Part shown: positions 16,077-25,833 of the stretch, one piece after another | Layout of the letters: every line of letters starts with the position of its first letter | Numbering within the stretch: position 1 is the first letter of the stretch | Source of the DNA: Pseudomonadota bacterium | GTDB taxonomy: Bacteria; Pseudomonadota; Gammaproteobacteria; Burkholderiales; Burkholderiaceae_C | NCBI GenBank assembly: GCA_021846965.1 | Contig: JAJZWA010000002.1 | Span: 1-64,000, forward strand | DNA: 64,000 nucleotides | Direction of reading: 5' to 3' | Program-made: the position numbers and the translations under genes | Notes under the pieces: generated by a model | What the model saw: only the letters and a program-made list of their open reading frames with translations | The model's database searches: none | Told to the model about the DNA's origin: nothing

Positions 16077-16806
16077 GCCGACCACGCATTTCGGTTTCGA
16101 GACCGTCGCGGAGGGGGACAAGGCCCGTCGCGTCGCCGAGGTCTTCGACTCGGTGGCCCCGCGCTACGACCTGATGAACGACCTGATGAGCGCCGGGCTG
16201 CATCGGGTCTGGAAGGCCTTCACGGTGCAACTGGCGGGCCTGCGGCCGGGGCAGCGGGTGCTGGACGTGGCCAGCGGCACGGGCGACCTGGCCCGCGCCT
16301 TCGCGCAGCGCGTGCAGCCCGGCGGCATGGTCGTGGCCACCGACATCAACGGCGCCATGCTCGACGAGGGGCGCCGCCGCCTGCTCGACGCGGGCGTGTG
16401 CGTGCCCGCCGTGCAGTGCGACGCGGAGCACCTGCCCTTCCCCGATGCCAGCTTCGACCGCGTGAGCGTGGCCTTCGGGCTGCGCAACATGACCCACAAG
16501 GAAGCCGCGCTGGCCGAATTCCGGCGCGTGCTGCGCCCGGGCGGCAAGTTGCTGGTGCTGGAATTCTCCCGCCCCTGGGAGCCCGTGCGCCCCTTGTACG
16601 ACTGGTATTCCTTCCAGGTGCTGCCGCGTCTGGGACAGCTGGTCGCCGGGGATTCGGGCAGCTACCGCTATCTGGCCGAGTCCATTCGCAAGCACCCCGA
16701 CCAGGCCACGCTGAAGGCGATGATGGAACAGGCGGGTTTCGTGGGGGTGCAGTGGTACAACCTGAGCGCTGGGGTGGTTGCGCTGCACGTGGGCATGCGG
16801 GGCTGA
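16066..16806 (+). CDS. ubiE: ubiquinone/menaquinone C-methyltransferase
   Basis: A 246-residue class I SAM methyltransferase. Motif [13 protein letters not shown], lies near residue 66. The UbiE signatures [17 protein letters not shown] and [15 protein letters not shown] are present. It adds the C-methyl group to the demethylated benzoquinol in ubiquinone synthesis. CGGGAGGA precedes the start. It overlaps the DUF971 gene and is followed by ubiJ and ubiB: a compact ubiquinone operon. Confidence 0.96.
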   Translation: MPTEPTTHFGFETVAEGDKARRVAEVFDSVAPRYDLMNDLMSAGLHRVWKAFTVQLAGLRPGQRVLDVASGTGDLARAFAQRVQPGGMVVATDINGAMLDEGRRRLLDAGVCVPAVQCDAEHLPFPDASFDRVSVAFGLRNMTHKEAALAEFRRVLRPGGKLLVLEFSRPWEPVRPLYDWYSFQVLPRLGQLVAGDSGSYRYLAESIRKHPDQATLKAMMEQAGFVGVQWYNLSAGVVALHVGMRG

Positions 16807-16813
16807 AGCGGCG

Positions 16814-17470
16814 ATGTCGGACCCTACCGCCACGGCCGGTTCCGCGACGGGCAAGGCCCTCGCCGATGCGCCCCGGCAGGCGCTGCGCGCGCTGGCCGCC
16901 GTGCTCGACCATCTGCTGCAACAGCAGCCGCAGGGCCGCCGGCGCCTGCTGCCCCATGCGGGCAAGACCCTGGAACTGCGTGCCGGCGGCCTGGGCCTGC
17001 GCTTTCGCGTCAGCGAGGACGCGCGGCTGCTGCCGCTCGAGCAGGACGAGGCGGCGCCCGCGCTGCGCCTGGACGTCGACGTGGCGCGCTGGCTGTCCGC
17101 GCAGCTGCGCGGCGGCGCCGAGGCGGCGCTGGGGGGCGTGCGCATCGCCGGCGACGCCGAGTTCGCGCAGGCGGTGTCCTGGCTGCTCGGGCACCTGCGC
17201 TGGGATGCCGAGGCGGATCTGGCGCGCGTCGTGGGCGACGTGGTCGCGCACCGCGCGGCGCGCGCCGCGGGTGCCGCCGCCACGCGCGCCCGCAGGCTGG
17301 CGCGGCGGGCCGAAAGCGATGCGCGCGAATGGTTGCGCGAGGGGCCGCGCGCCGTCGTGGGGCGCTGGGAGCTGCAGTCGGCCGCGGCCGACGTGGCACG
17401 CCTGCGCGATGCGGCGGCGCGCCTGGAGAAGCGGCTCGACGTCCTGCGTCGCCGCCTGAACCTTTCCTGA
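16814..17470 (+). CDS. ubiJ: ubiquinone biosynthesis accessory factor (SCP2 domain)
   Basis: A 218-residue protein. Residues 15-110 resemble the SCP2 sterol-carrier fold of UbiJ, with GKTLELRAGGLGLRFRVSED. The C-terminal part is helical and very rich in Ala and Arg, ending in a coiled-coil-like LRDAAARLEKRLDVL. UbiJ binds lipid intermediates and supports the Ubi complex. The identification rests on position between ubiE and ubiB and on the SCP2-like N-terminus, since overall conservation is low in this family. Confidence 0.85.
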   Translation: MSDPTATAGSATGKALADAPRQALRALAAVLDHLLQQQPQGRRRLLPHAGKTLELRAGGLGLRFRVSEDARLLPLEQDEAAPALRLDVDVARWLSAQLRGGAEAALGGVRIAGDAEFAQAVSWLLGHLRWDAEADLARVVGDVVAHRAARAAGAAATRARRLARRAESDAREWLREGPRAVVGRWELQSAAADVARLRDAAARLEKRLDVLRRRLNLS

Positions 17471-17476
17471 GGCCCC

Positions 17477-19057
17477 ATGCGTCGCCTGCTGCGCCTTCTG
17501 CGGATCTTGCTGGTCGTGCACCGCTACGGGCTGGATCAGCTCGTGCTCGGTGGTTTCAAGCACCGCTGGCTGCGCCTGCTGGCGCGCGTGCTGGCGGTGG
17601 GGCGCGACCTGAGCACCCCCCGCGGCGTGCGCCTGCGCCTGGCGCTGCAGAGCCTGGGGCCGATTTTCGTGAAATTCGGGCAGATGCTGTCCACGCGTCG
17701 CGACCTGCTGCCGCTGGACATCGCCGACGAGCTGGCGCTGCTGCAGGACCGGGTGCCGCCCTTCGACTCCGAGGTCGCGGTGTCGCTGATCGAAAAGGCG
17801 CTGGGGCGCCCGCTGGAGCAGTTGTTCGAGCAGTTCGAGCGGACTCCGGTGGCCAGCGCGTCGATCGCGCAGGTGCATTTCGCCACGCTGCCGCCGGCGC
17901 CCGGCGCCCGGGCGCAGGACACCCCGCGCGACGTGGCCGTGAAGGTGCTGCGTCCCGGCATGCTGTCGATCATCGACCAGGACCTGGCCCTCATGCGCCT
18001 GCTCGCCGGCTGGGTCGAGCGTGCCTGGGCCGACGGCAAGCGCCTGAAGCCGCGCGAGGTGGTGGGCGAGTTCGACAAGTACCTGCACGATGAGCTCGAC
18101 CTCGTGCGCGAGGCCGCCAACGCCGCGCAGTTGCGTCGCAACATGGACGGGCTGGGGCTGGTGCTGATCCCGCAGATGGTGTGGGATCTGTGCCGGCCGA
18201 GCGTGATCGTGATGGAGCGCATGCGCGGCGTGCCCATCAGCCAGGTCGATCGCCTGCGCGAGGCCGGCGTGGACATCCGCAAGCTGGCGCAAAGCGGCGT
18301 GGAGATCTTTTTCACCCAGGTGTTTCGCGATGGTTTTTTCCATGCCGACATGCACCCCGGCAACATCATGGTCAGCGTGGACGCCGAGACCTTCGGCTGG
18401 TACATCGCGCTGGACTTCGGGATCATCGGCACCCTGTCGGCCTTCGACAAGGACTACCTGGCGCAGAATTTCATCGCCTTCTTCCAGCGCGACTACCGTC
18501 GCGTGGCCGAGCTGCACCTGGAGTCGGGCTGGGTGCCGGCCGACGTGCGCGTGGAGGAACTGGAGGCGGCCGTGCGCACGGTGTGCGAACCCCAGTTCGA
18601 GCGCCCGCTGAAGGACATCTCGCTGGGGCAGATCCTCATGCGCCTGTTCCAGGTTTCGCGAAGGTTCAAGGTGGAGATCCAGCCCCAGCTGGTGCTGCTG
18701 CAGAAGACCCTGCTCAACGTCGAGGGGCTGGGGCGCCAGCTCGACCCCGATCTCGACCTGTGGAGCACCGCGCAGCCCTTCCTGCGGCGCTGGATGCGCT
18801 CGCAGGTGGGCTGGCCGGCGCTTCGCGAGCATCTGCGCCGCGAGGCGCCGCGCTATGCGCAGTACCTGCCCTCGCTGCCCCGCCTGGTGCACCAGGCGCT
18901 GGAGCACCAGGTGGGCGGGCGCGACCGCGAGCTGCAGCGCCAGCTGCTGGCCGAGCAGCGTCGCACCAATGCCCTGCTGCAGGGCCTGGTGGGATTCGGC
19001 CTGGGGGTGCTGGCGGTGCTGCTCGTGATCGCCCTTTGGGATCTGCGTCCGTTCTGA
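17477..19057 (+). CDS. ubiB: ubiquinone biosynthesis regulatory kinase-like protein
   Basis: A 526-residue atypical (ADCK/UbiB) kinase-like ATPase. The KxGQ motif is in [15 protein letters not shown] (about 64), the Ala-rich nucleotide loop in [12 protein letters not shown] (about 125), the catalytic-loop equivalent HADMHPGN near 289 and DFG near 313. Two C-terminal membrane helices are expected; one clear hydrophobic segment ends the protein ([15 protein letters not shown]). It supports early ubiquinone synthesis at the membrane. It starts 6 bp after ubiJ. Confidence 0.95.
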   Translation: MRRLLRLLRILLVVHRYGLDQLVLGGFKHRWLRLLARVLAVGRDLSTPRGVRLRLALQSLGPIFVKFGQMLSTRRDLLPLDIADELALLQDRVPPFDSEVAVSLIEKALGRPLEQLFEQFERTPVASASIAQVHFATLPPAPGARAQDTPRDVAVKVLRPGMLSIIDQDLALMRLLAGWVERAWADGKRLKPREVVGEFDKYLHDELDLVREAANAAQLRRNMDGLGLVLIPQMVWDLCRPSVIVMERMRGVPISQVDRLREAGVDIRKLAQSGVEIFFTQVFRDGFFHADMHPGNIMVSVDAETFGWYIALDFGIIGTLSAFDKDYLAQNFIAFFQRDYRRVAELHLESGWVPADVRVEELEAAVRTVCEPQFERPLKDISLGQILMRLFQVSRRFKVEIQPQLVLLQKTLLNVEGLGRQLDPDLDLWSTAQPFLRRWMRSQVGWPALREHLRREAPRYAQYLPSLPRLVHQALEHQVGGRDRELQRQLLAEQRRTNALLQGLVGFGLGVLAVLLVIALWDLRPF

Positions 19058-19091
19058 GCTAAGGTAGCGCAAACTTCCGCTCGCCCACGCC

Positions 19092-19886
19092 ATGGCCTTG
19101 CTGCTGCTCGATCTCGGCAACACCCGCCTCAAATGGGGCGTGTGCGCCTGCGCGCCCGAGGACGCGCCGACCCCGGCGGCGGCGCATGGGGCCATGCCCC
19201 TGGAGTCCATCGAGACCCTGGCCGAGACCGTGCGCGTGCACGCTGGCGCCGGCCTGCGCGCGGCGGTGGGCTGCGCGGTCGCCGGGGCGGTGGCCACGAT
19301 GCGCGCGGAGGCGCAGCTGGCGCGCCTGGGCTTGCGCTGCCACTGGATCCACTCGCTGCCGCAGCAATGCGGGGTACGCAACGGCTACACCACGCCGAGC
19401 ATGCTGGGTGCCGATCGCTGGGCCGCACTGGTCGGCGCGCGTCGGCGCCATCCAGGCCAGGCCGTGCTGATCATCAGCGTGGGCACGGCGGTGACCATCG
19501 ACTGCCTGGCCGCCGACGGGCGCTTTCTCGGCGGGGTGATCCTGCCGGGTTTCGGGCTCATGCTGCGGGCGCTGGAAATGGGCACCGCGGGCCTGAAGGT
19601 TCCCGAGGGTGAATTGCGCGAATTCCCCAACAACACCAGTGACGCCCTCATGACCGGGGGCGCGCTGGCCATCGCGGGCGCAGCGCGCCAGATGCACGAG
19701 CGCCTGGGGCGGGTGGAACAGCGCACGCCGCTGGTGCTGCTCACCGGCGGCGCCGCGCCCAAGCTGGACCTGGCCCTGGGCCTGGTCCACGAAACCGTCG
19801 AGCACCTGGTGTTCGACGGTCTGCAGGGCATCGCGGCCGAACTCGGCCTGGCTTCGGCGCTGCGCGCGCCGTCCTACAAGACGTAG
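19092..19886 (+). CDS. coaX: type III pantothenate kinase
   Basis: A 264-residue ASKHA-fold kinase. The phosphate-1 motif [13 protein letters not shown] is at the start, the pantothenate-site region [16 protein letters not shown] is near 101, and the second motif [11 protein letters not shown] is near 132. It phosphorylates pantothenate in the first step of CoA synthesis and uses a monovalent cation. The panC/panB genes lie elsewhere in this window. Its 3' end overlaps the convergent hslU by 13 bp. Confidence 0.95.
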   Translation: MALLLLDLGNTRLKWGVCACAPEDAPTPAAAHGAMPLESIETLAETVRVHAGAGLRAAVGCAVAGAVATMRAEAQLARLGLRCHWIHSLPQQCGVRNGYTTPSMLGADRWAALVGARRRHPGQAVLIISVGTAVTIDCLAADGRFLGGVILPGFGLMLRALEMGTAGLKVPEGELREFPNNTSDALMTGGALAIAGAARQMHERLGRVEQRTPLVLLTGGAAPKLDLALGLVHETVEHLVFDGLQGIAAELGLASALRAPSYKT

Positions 19887-21178
19887 CGCGACAGGTCCTG
19901 GTCGCGCGCGATCTCGCCGAGCTGGCGCTCGACGAAATCCGCGTCGATGCGCAGGGTCTGGGGGCGGCTGCCGTCGGCCTGGAAGGAAACCTCCTCGAGC
20001 AGGCGTTCGAGCACCGTGTGCAGGCGCCGCGCACCGATGTTCTCGGTACGCGCGTTCACCGCATGGGCGATCTCGGCCATGCGCTCGACGCCGTCGGGGG
20101 CGAACTCCAGCTGCACGCCATCGGTGGCCAGCAGCGCTTCGTACTGCTTGACCAGGCTGGCGTCGGTGGCGCCCAGGATGGCCACGAAGTCCTGCACCGA
20201 CAGGCTGTCGAGCTCGACGCGGATCGGGAAGCGACCCTGCAGCTCGGGAATCAGGTCCGAGGGCTTGGACACGTGGAAGGCGCCGCTGGCGATGAACAGC
20301 ACGTGGTCGGTGCGCACCATGCCGTACTTGGTGCTGACCGTGGTGCCCTCGACCAGGGGCAGCAGGTCGCGTTGCACGCCCTGACGCGAGACGTCGGCGC
20401 CGTGGCTGCCGGAGGAGGCGGCGATCTTGTCGATCTCGTCGAGGAACACGATGCCGTGCTGTTCGGCCAGCTGCACCGCGCGCGCCTTCACCTGCTCCTC
20501 GTCCAGCAGGCGTGCGGCCTCCTCCTGCTGCAGCGCGCGCAGCGCCTCGCGCACCTTCATGGCGCGCCGGGTGCTGCGTCCCGCCCCCTGGCCCATGCCG
20601 GCGAACAGGCCCTTGAGCTGCTCGGCCATCTCCTCCATGCCGGGCGGGGTCATGATGTCCACGCTGGGCTGGGCCCTGGCGAGCTCGACCTCGATGTCCG
20701 CATCGTCCAGCTGGCCCTCGCGCAGGCGCTTGCGCAGCACCTGGCGCGTGCCGGAATCGCCCGCCACGCCGGGCAGCAGGGCGTCGAGGATGCGCTCCTC
20801 GGCGGCGTCCTCGGCCTGCGCGCGGTGCGCCTGCATGGCCTGTTCGCGCACCAGTTTCACGGCCACCTCGACCAGGTCGCGCACGATGGTGTCCACGTCG
20901 CGCCCGACGTAGCCGACCTCGGTGAACTTGGTGGCCTCGATCTTCACGAAGGGGGCGTGCGCGAGGCGCGCCAGCCGGCGCGCGATCTCGGTCTTGCCCA
21001 CCCCGGTGGGGCCGATCATCAGGATGTTCTTGGGGGTGATCTCGTGGCGCAGGGGCTCGGCCACCTGCTGGCGCCGCCAGCGGTTGCGCAGGGCCACCGC
21101 CACCGCGCGCTTGGCCTGGGCCTGCCCGACCACGTAGCGGTCGAGTTCGGAGACGATTTCTCGCGGGGTCATTTCCAT
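19874..21178 (-). CDS. hslU: HslU, ATPase subunit of the HslVU protease
   Basis: A 434-residue AAA+ unfoldase. Walker [10 protein letters not shown] is near 59, Walker [10 protein letters not shown] near 245, and the pore motif GYVGRD near 88. The variable I-domain spans about 110-230. It unfolds substrates and threads them into the HslV peptidase. The C-terminal tail ends DLSRYVL, the part that inserts between HslV subunits to activate them. The start MEMTPREIV matches the usual N-terminus. hslV is 25 bp upstream. Confidence 0.97.
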   Translation of the reverse strand: MEMTPREIVSELDRYVVGQAQAKRAVAVALRNRWRRQQVAEPLRHEITPKNILMIGPTGVGKTEIARRLARLAHAPFVKIEATKFTEVGYVGRDVDTIVRDLVEVAVKLVREQAMQAHRAQAEDAAEERILDALLPGVAGDSGTRQVLRKRLREGQLDDADIEVELARAQPSVDIMTPPGMEEMAEQLKGLFAGMGQGAGRSTRRAMKVREALRALQQEEAARLLDEEQVKARAVQLAEQHGIVFLDEIDKIAASSGSHGADVSRQGVQRDLLPLVEGTTVSTKYGMVRTDHVLFIASGAFHVSKPSDLIPELQGRFPIRVELDSLSVQDFVAILGATDASLVKQYEALLATDGVQLEFAPDGVERMAEIAHAVNARTENIGARRLHTVLERLLEEVSFQADGSRPQTLRIDADFVERQLGEIARDQDLSRYVL

Positions 21179-21203
21179 CGCAGTCTCGCGGGGCTGCCGC
21201 GCA

Positions 21204-21740
21204 TCAGTCGAGGGTTTCGATGCGCAGTTCGTGGTTGGTGTAGATGCACAGGTCGGCGGCGATGTGCAGTGAGCGCTCCACCACGTCGCGTGCCGCCAGT
21301 TCGGTGTTCTCCAGCAGCGCGCGCGCGGCGGCCTGTGCGTAGGCCCCGCCGGAGCCGATGGCCAGGATGCCCTGCTCGGGCTCGAGCACGTCGCCATTGC
21401 CGGTGATCACCAGGGAGGCGCTGGCATCGGCCACCGCCAGCATGGCCTCCAGGCGGCGCAGGGCGCGGTCGCTGCGCCAGTCCTTGGCCAGTTCCACCGC
21501 GGCGCGCACCAGCTGGCCGTGGTGCTCCTGCAGCTTGGCCTCGAAGCGCTCGAACAGCGTGAAGGCGTCGGCGGTGCCGCCGGCGAAGCCGGCCAGCACG
21601 CGCCCCTCGTGCAGCTTGCGCACCTTGCGCGCGCTGGCCTTGATGACCACGTTGCCCAGCGTGACCTGGCCGTCGCCGCCCAGGGCCACCTGCGCGCCGC
21701 GGCGTACGCTCAGGATGGTGGTGCCGTGATATTGGTCCAT
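21204..21740 (-). CDS. hslV: HslV, peptidase subunit of the HslVU protease
   Basis: A 178-residue N-terminal-nucleophile threonine peptidase. The encoded start MDQYHG is a six-residue propeptide ahead of TTILSVRR; removal exposes the catalytic Thr. Other core motifs are [23 protein letters not shown] and [15 protein letters not shown]. It assembles as a double hexamer capped by HslU. The hslV-hslU order is standard. It lies downstream of dksA and the STAS-domain gene on the same strand, although a 63-bp gap leaves room for its own promoter. Confidence 0.97.
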   Translation of the reverse strand: MDQYHGTTILSVRRGAQVALGGDGQVTLGNVVIKASARKVRKLHEGRVLAGFAGGTADAFTLFERFEAKLQEHHGQLVRAAVELAKDWRSDRALRRLEAMLAVADASASLVITGNGDVLEPEQGILAIGSGGAYAQAAARALLENTELAARDVVERSLHIAADLCIYTNHELRIETLD

Positions 21741-21803
21741 GGATGGAGCATAAGCCTTCGCGCGGCCTTCGGCAGACCGCGGCGCGCATCGCGGCGCGCG
21801 GAC

Positions 21804-23678
21804 TCAGGTCTTGCGCAGCTCGACCTGCGCGACGGAGCTGATGCCGAGAATGGCGAACAGGCCGGCGATCAGCCGGTGGGTGCCTTCGAAGCGCACCGAA
21901 CGCCCGGCGCTGCTTTGGGCCATGACCCAGTTCAGCACGATGCCGGCGCTGGCGAAATCCAGCCGGCGCAGACCGCCGAGGTCGACCAGCACCGCGGAGC
22001 GCCCGGCGACGGCTTCGTCCAGGGGCTGCAGGAAATCCTCGCTGCCGCCGCGGATCTCGCCGTCCAGATGCGCGAGCGCGACACCGTCCATCTCGCTGTT
22101 GGCGAAGCGCGTGGCGATGCGACCGGTGGCTTCGGCGCCGCGCGTTCCAGGGGTCGACGCAGCCGTCTCGGCGGCGTTCAGGCTCACCCGGGCGCGGCTG
22201 GGCTCCCACGAGGGAGGGGAGATCTCGTAGGTCACGCAGTAGTCCAGCGCCGTGGCCTCGTAGGCCTCCTGGGCACCGGCCAGACGCAGGGCTTCCAGGC
22301 GTGCGTTCCACCACGCCGCGTCGCTTTCGCGCTGCATCGCCGGCGAGTTGGCCGCGCAGGCCTCGAGCAGATGGTCCAGCCCCGAGACCTCGACCTCGCA
22401 GCCGCTGGCCGCGTTGAGCACCTTCAGCGCTTCGGCCAGGGCCTGCTGCGCTCCCGGAGCGGCCGAGGTGAGGGCGTTGAAATCCAGGCTGACGCTGGCG
22501 GCGCCGCCGCGCACGAGCAGCAGCAGCGCGCGTGCCTGGGCGCCGTCGAATTCCCCGAGGGCGGCGAAGGCCGCCTGCGCGCCTCCCGACGGAGCCCCTT
22601 GCCCCGCCGCGGCGGGGGCCACGCTGCCCCAGGACGGCGCCGAGGACTGGAATCGGTCGAGGTAGTCCACCACCAGCGCCTCGAAGCGCTGCATGTCGCC
22701 GCTGGCGCGATACAGGTCGAACAGCGCGAGCCAGAATTCATTCTCCAGCTTGCGTTCCGGCGAGCCCGAGATCGCCTCCAGCAGCGCGCGCTCGGCTCCC
22801 TGGTCGTTGCCGTTGGCGAAGTCCATGCAGGCCTGGTCGAACAGCGGACTGGAGGACACGCCTTCCTGCACGTCCACGGCCATCGAACGTGTCGGATCCC
22901 CGGGCTGCGAGCTGCGCAGCCAGGCCGAATCCCCCGAGAGCGGCGACAGCGGGGGCTCGGTGGTGGCCACCGCGCCCAGGCGCGTGGGCGCGAGCTGCGT
23001 GGCATCGATCCGGGTCGCGTCGCCGGAGGCGGGATCGAGGGACCCGTGCCCGAGCGGCCCGGGCATCAGGACCGTGGGCTGCAGGTGGCCGGGCGCCATC
23101 TGGGTGGGCGCCATCTGGGTGTGCGCCATCTGGGTGGGCGCCAGCTGCGTGGGCGCCGGCACGGTGGCCTGCTCGGCCCCGCCGCGCGAGGGCAGGCGGC
23201 TCGGGGTGTCGGTGGCGGCAAAGCCCAGCGGCTGGGTGTTCAGGGGGGCGGTGGCCGGCAGCGGACGGGTCATCGGCGCGGTGGGCGCCAGCGACGGAGC
23301 GTGGTGCCGCGATTCAGCGGTGGAATCCTGCACCATCGCCCGTTCGATCTCGTTGATCTTGCGCAGCGTGGCCTCGCGCTGCGGAGCCTTGGGCGCGCCC
23401 ACGCCGGCGCCGGTGTCGGGCAGGTCGGAGAACACCAGGTCGGGGGCCTCGCCGCTGGCCTGCTGCTTGCGCAGACGCCGCAGCGCGGCAAGCTCGCGCT
23501 TGCGAATGAAGGAGTCGAGCTTGCGTTGTTCCTCGCGCGCGCGCTGGTGCTCCTGCTCCTGCAACTCGCGCAGGGCGTTCTCATGGCGCGTGAGCGCCCA
23601 GTCCTGGGTCGGGTTCTTGACGAACTCCGTGACCCGGCCCCAGAAACTGCGTGGCTTGGGCGCTTGTTCGTCGGCCAT
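21804..23678 (-). CDS. large STAS-domain protein with PTQMA repeats
   Basis: A 624-residue, probably cytoplasmic protein. The N-terminus (SFWGRVTEFVKNPTQDW) is followed by a charged coiled-coil-like segment (about 30-70), a long disordered Pro/Thr/Ala region with PTQMA-type repeats (about 175-195), a helical middle with an aspartate/glutamate-rich tail-recognition look (about 280-340), and a C-terminal STAS fold (about 450-624) where VLVDLGGLRRLDFASAGIVL and GLFAILGISSVAQVEL resemble anti-sigma-antagonist domains. STAS proteins act in partner-switching or in lipid/transporter control. No kinase or sigma partner is adjacent. The start is 30 bp after dksA. Confidence 0.75.
   Translation of the reverse strand: MADEQAPKPRSFWGRVTEFVKNPTQDWALTRHENALRELQEQEHQRAREEQRKLDSFIRKRELAALRRLRKQQASGEAPDLVFSDLPDTGAGVGAPKAPQREATLRKINEIERAMVQDSTAESRHHAPSLAPTAPMTRPLPATAPLNTQPLGFAATDTPSRLPSRGGAEQATVPAPTQLAPTQMAHTQMAPTQMAPGHLQPTVLMPGPLGHGSLDPASGDATRIDATQLAPTRLGAVATTEPPLSPLSGDSAWLRSSQPGDPTRSMAVDVQEGVSSSPLFDQACMDFANGNDQGAERALLEAISGSPERKLENEFWLALFDLYRASGDMQRFEALVVDYLDRFQSSAPSWGSVAPAAAGQGAPSGGAQAAFAALGEFDGAQARALLLLVRGGAASVSLDFNALTSAAPGAQQALAEALKVLNAASGCEVEVSGLDHLLEACAANSPAMQRESDAAWWNARLEALRLAGAQEAYEATALDYCVTYEISPPSWEPSRARVSLNAAETAASTPGTRGAEATGRIATRFANSEMDGVALAHLDGEIRGGSEDFLQPLDEAVAGRSAVLVDLGGLRRLDFASAGIVLNWVMAQSSAGRSVRFEGTHRLIAGLFAILGISSVAQVELRKT
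23091..23150. repeat. 15-bp tandem repeat in the STAS-protein gene
   Basis: Four 15-bp units (consensus GGGCGCCATCTGGGT on the plus strand) at 23091, 23106, 23121 and 23136, with a partial fifth. The unit length keeps frame and encodes the five-residue repeat A-P/H-T-Q-M/L. Copy number could vary by slippage without breaking the frame. Confidence 0.85.
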
Positions 23679-23707
23679 GGGCGGTGCGGGGGTGGCGCAG
23701 GCGGGGT

Positions 23708-24376
23708 TCAGTCCCCGAACATCTTCTGTTTCATCTCGCGGCGCTGCTGGGCCTCCAGCGACAGCGTGGCCGTGGGCCGCGCCAGCAGGCGCCCGATGCC
23801 GATCGGCTCGCCGGTCTCCTCGCACCAGCCGTACTCGCCGCTGTCGATCAGCGCCAGCGCCTGCTCGACCTTCTTCAGCAGCTTGCGCTCGCGGTCGCGC
23901 GCGCGCAGCTCCAGCGCATGCTCTTCCTCGATGGTCGCGCGGTCGGCGGGATCCGGCACGAGCAGGGTGTCCTCGCGCAGGTGCTCGGTGGTCTCGCCCG
24001 CGCTGCGCAGCAACTCGGCGCGCAGGGTGCCCAGGCGGTGGCGGAAGAACTCGAGCTGCGCCGGGTTCATGTATTCGCTCTCGGGCATCGCGAGCACTTC
24101 GGCATCGCTCAGTTCCTGGGGCGACTTCGACTTCCAGGCGTTGGCCAGCTTGGGGTCGGCGTGGGTCGGTGCGGTGGAGGGGGCGACGGTGCTCATGACG
24201 GTGGCTGCGTTGGACGATGCGGAAGTGCTGCCCGCGGCGGGCTCGGGAAGCGACGCGGCCGGCAGTGTAGCGGTAGCGGATGACGCACGCGCCGCGGCGG
24301 ATCCGGATGGACGGCGCGCCGCGGACGTGCCGCTCGCGCCGGTTGCCGCGGGTGCTGCGCGTGTGCTCTTGGCCAC
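23708..24376 (-). CDS. dksA: RNA polymerase-binding transcription factor DksA
   Basis: A 222-residue DksA. The core (about 75-222) has the coiled coil with the acidic tip (DPADRATIEEE, ELRARDRERKLLKK) and the globular end GWCEETGEPIGIGRLLARPT. Only one of the four zinc-finger Cys is present: the second position of the first pair is Thr and the distal pair is Ser/Leu and Ala-rich (ATLSLEAQQRR). The first 70 residues are an unusual Ala/Ser/Thr-rich extension; an internal ATG near residue 61 (MSTVAPS) is a possible alternative start. It works with ppGpp at RNA polymerase, and in its own operon precedes the STAS gene. Confidence 0.9.
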   Translation of the reverse strand: MAKSTRAAPAATGASGTSAARRPSGSAAARASSATATLPAASLPEPAAGSTSASSNAATVMSTVAPSTAPTHADPKLANAWKSKSPQELSDAEVLAMPESEYMNPAQLEFFRHRLGTLRAELLRSAGETTEHLREDTLLVPDPADRATIEEEHALELRARDRERKLLKKVEQALALIDSGEYGWCEETGEPIGIGRLLARPTATLSLEAQQRREMKQKMFGD

Positions 24377-24633
24377 GATTCATCCCCCTGTGGTCTTTGT
24401 AGCACCTGAGGCCTTGCCTGCCGCAGGCGGCTGTTGCTCGAATGCAACCCGGAGCGTGATTCCAGCGTCAGGCGGCCAGACCCTCCCGGGGTCGCGCCGC
24501 CCCGGCATGCCCGGCGCGAAGACCAAAAACCGGCGGATTATAGGCGCAGCCGGCGCCAAGCCCGCTTCGCCTCATCCGCGCCTGCGCTTCGCGCGTGTTT
24601 CGCGCCCCGACGGCGGCCGACCGCCGCCGCTGC

Positions 24634-25728
24634 TCAGGCCGCCAGGGACTGGCGCAGGCCCTGTTCGATGATGTCGCGGGGCAGGTCGATGCCGATGAAC
24701 ACGATGCGGCTCTCGCGCGTCTCCTGCGGGCCCCAGGCGGCCGCCAGGTCGCTGCCCATGAGCTGGTGCACTCCCTGGAACACCACCTTGCGGTCGATGC
24801 CCCGCATGTTCAGCACGCCCTTGTAGCGCAGCATGCGCGGCCCGTAGATCTGCACGATGGTGCCGAGGAATTCCTCCAGCTTGGCTGGCTCGAAGGGCTG
24901 GCTGGCGCGAAACACGAAGGACTTGACGTCGTCGTCGTGGTGGTGATGGTGCGCGCACTCGGGGCCGTGCTCATGGTCCTCGGCGCAGGCGTGGCCGTGC
25001 TCGTGATCATGCTCGTGCGCATGATCGTGGCCGTGGTGGTGCTCGTGGTCGTGCGCGTGCTCCTCCTCGCGCAGGAACTCGGGGTCGATCTCCAGGCGCG
25101 CGTTGAGGTTGAAGCCGCGCAGGTCCAGCACCTCCTTCAGCGGCACCTCGCCGAAATGCACCAGCTTCTGCGGAGCGCGCGGATTCATGCGCCGCAGGCG
25201 CTGCTGCAGGTCGGCCAGCGCGGCGGCGTCGACCAGGTCGGACTTGGAGATGAAGATGCGGTCGGCGAAACCGACCTGGCGCTGGGCTTCCAGGCGGTGG
25301 TCCAGCTGCTGCTGCGCGTGCACGGCGTCCACCAGGGTGACGATGGAGTCCAGCAGGTACTGGCTGGCCACGTCGTCGTCCATGAAGAAGGTCTGCGCCA
25401 CGGGGCCGGGGTCGGCCACGCCGGTGGTCTCGATGATCACGCGGTCGAACATCAGCTCGCCGCGACGCCGGCGCTGGGCCAGGTCGCTGAGGGTGGCGCG
25501 CAGGTCGTCGCGGATGGTGCAGCAGATGCAGCCGTTGGACATCTGCACGATCTGCTCCTCGCGCTCCTGCACGAGGATCTCGTTGTCGATGTTCTCCTCG
25601 CCGAACTCGTTCTCGATCACCGCGATGCGCGAGCCGTGCGCCTCGCCGAGCACGCGCTTGAGCAGCGTGGTCTTGCCGCTGCCGAGAAAGCCGGTGAGGA
25701 TGGTGGCGGGAATGAGTGCGGACGACAT
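24634..25728 (-). CDS. CobW/COG0523-family metal-chaperone GTPase
   Basis: A 364-residue G3E GTPase. Walker A is GFLGSGKTT (13-21), the metal-binding CxCC is at 67-70 (GCICC), and a nucleotide-specificity motif SKSD lies near 180. A His/Asp/Glu-rich insert (about 240-285, repeats of HDHEH) precedes the C-terminal CobW_C domain. Such proteins (ZigA, YeiR, ZNG1-like) deliver zinc or another metal to clients. The start at MSSALIPAT is chosen because the Walker motif usually lies about 10-20 residues in; the upstream in-frame ATG would add a Pro-rich stretch. It precedes dksA, 257 bp away. Confidence 0.88.
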   Translation of the reverse strand: MSSALIPATILTGFLGSGKTTLLKRVLGEAHGSRIAVIENEFGEENIDNEILVQEREEQIVQMSNGCICCTIRDDLRATLSDLAQRRRRGELMFDRVIIETTGVADPGPVAQTFFMDDDVASQYLLDSIVTLVDAVHAQQQLDHRLEAQRQVGFADRIFISKSDLVDAAALADLQQRLRRMNPRAPQKLVHFGEVPLKEVLDLRGFNLNARLEIDPEFLREEEHAHDHEHHHGHDHAHEHDHEHGHACAEDHEHGPECAHHHHHDDDVKSFVFRASQPFEPAKLEEFLGTIVQIYGPRMLRYKGVLNMRGIDRKVVFQGVHQLMGSDLAAAWGPQETRESRIVFIGIDLPRDIIEQGLRQSLAA

Positions 25729-25833
25729 GGCGGGATGGGCTGGCGAGGGGATGGCGGACGGTGTGCCGCGGCCCGGCCGCGGCATCGGGCGCGGCTGCGC
25801 GCGCCCACCCGGCAGTGTAAGCCGCCGCGCGCT

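Noticed and set aside
21519-24671. A 1050-codon open frame on the plus strand
   Set aside because: It is antisense to hslV, the STAS gene and dksA; no ribosome site and no domain.
25729-25833. Zur-type operator before the COG0523 GTPase gene
   Set aside because: No palindrome resembling a Zur box was found in the gap; the stretch is GC-rich and without symmetry.
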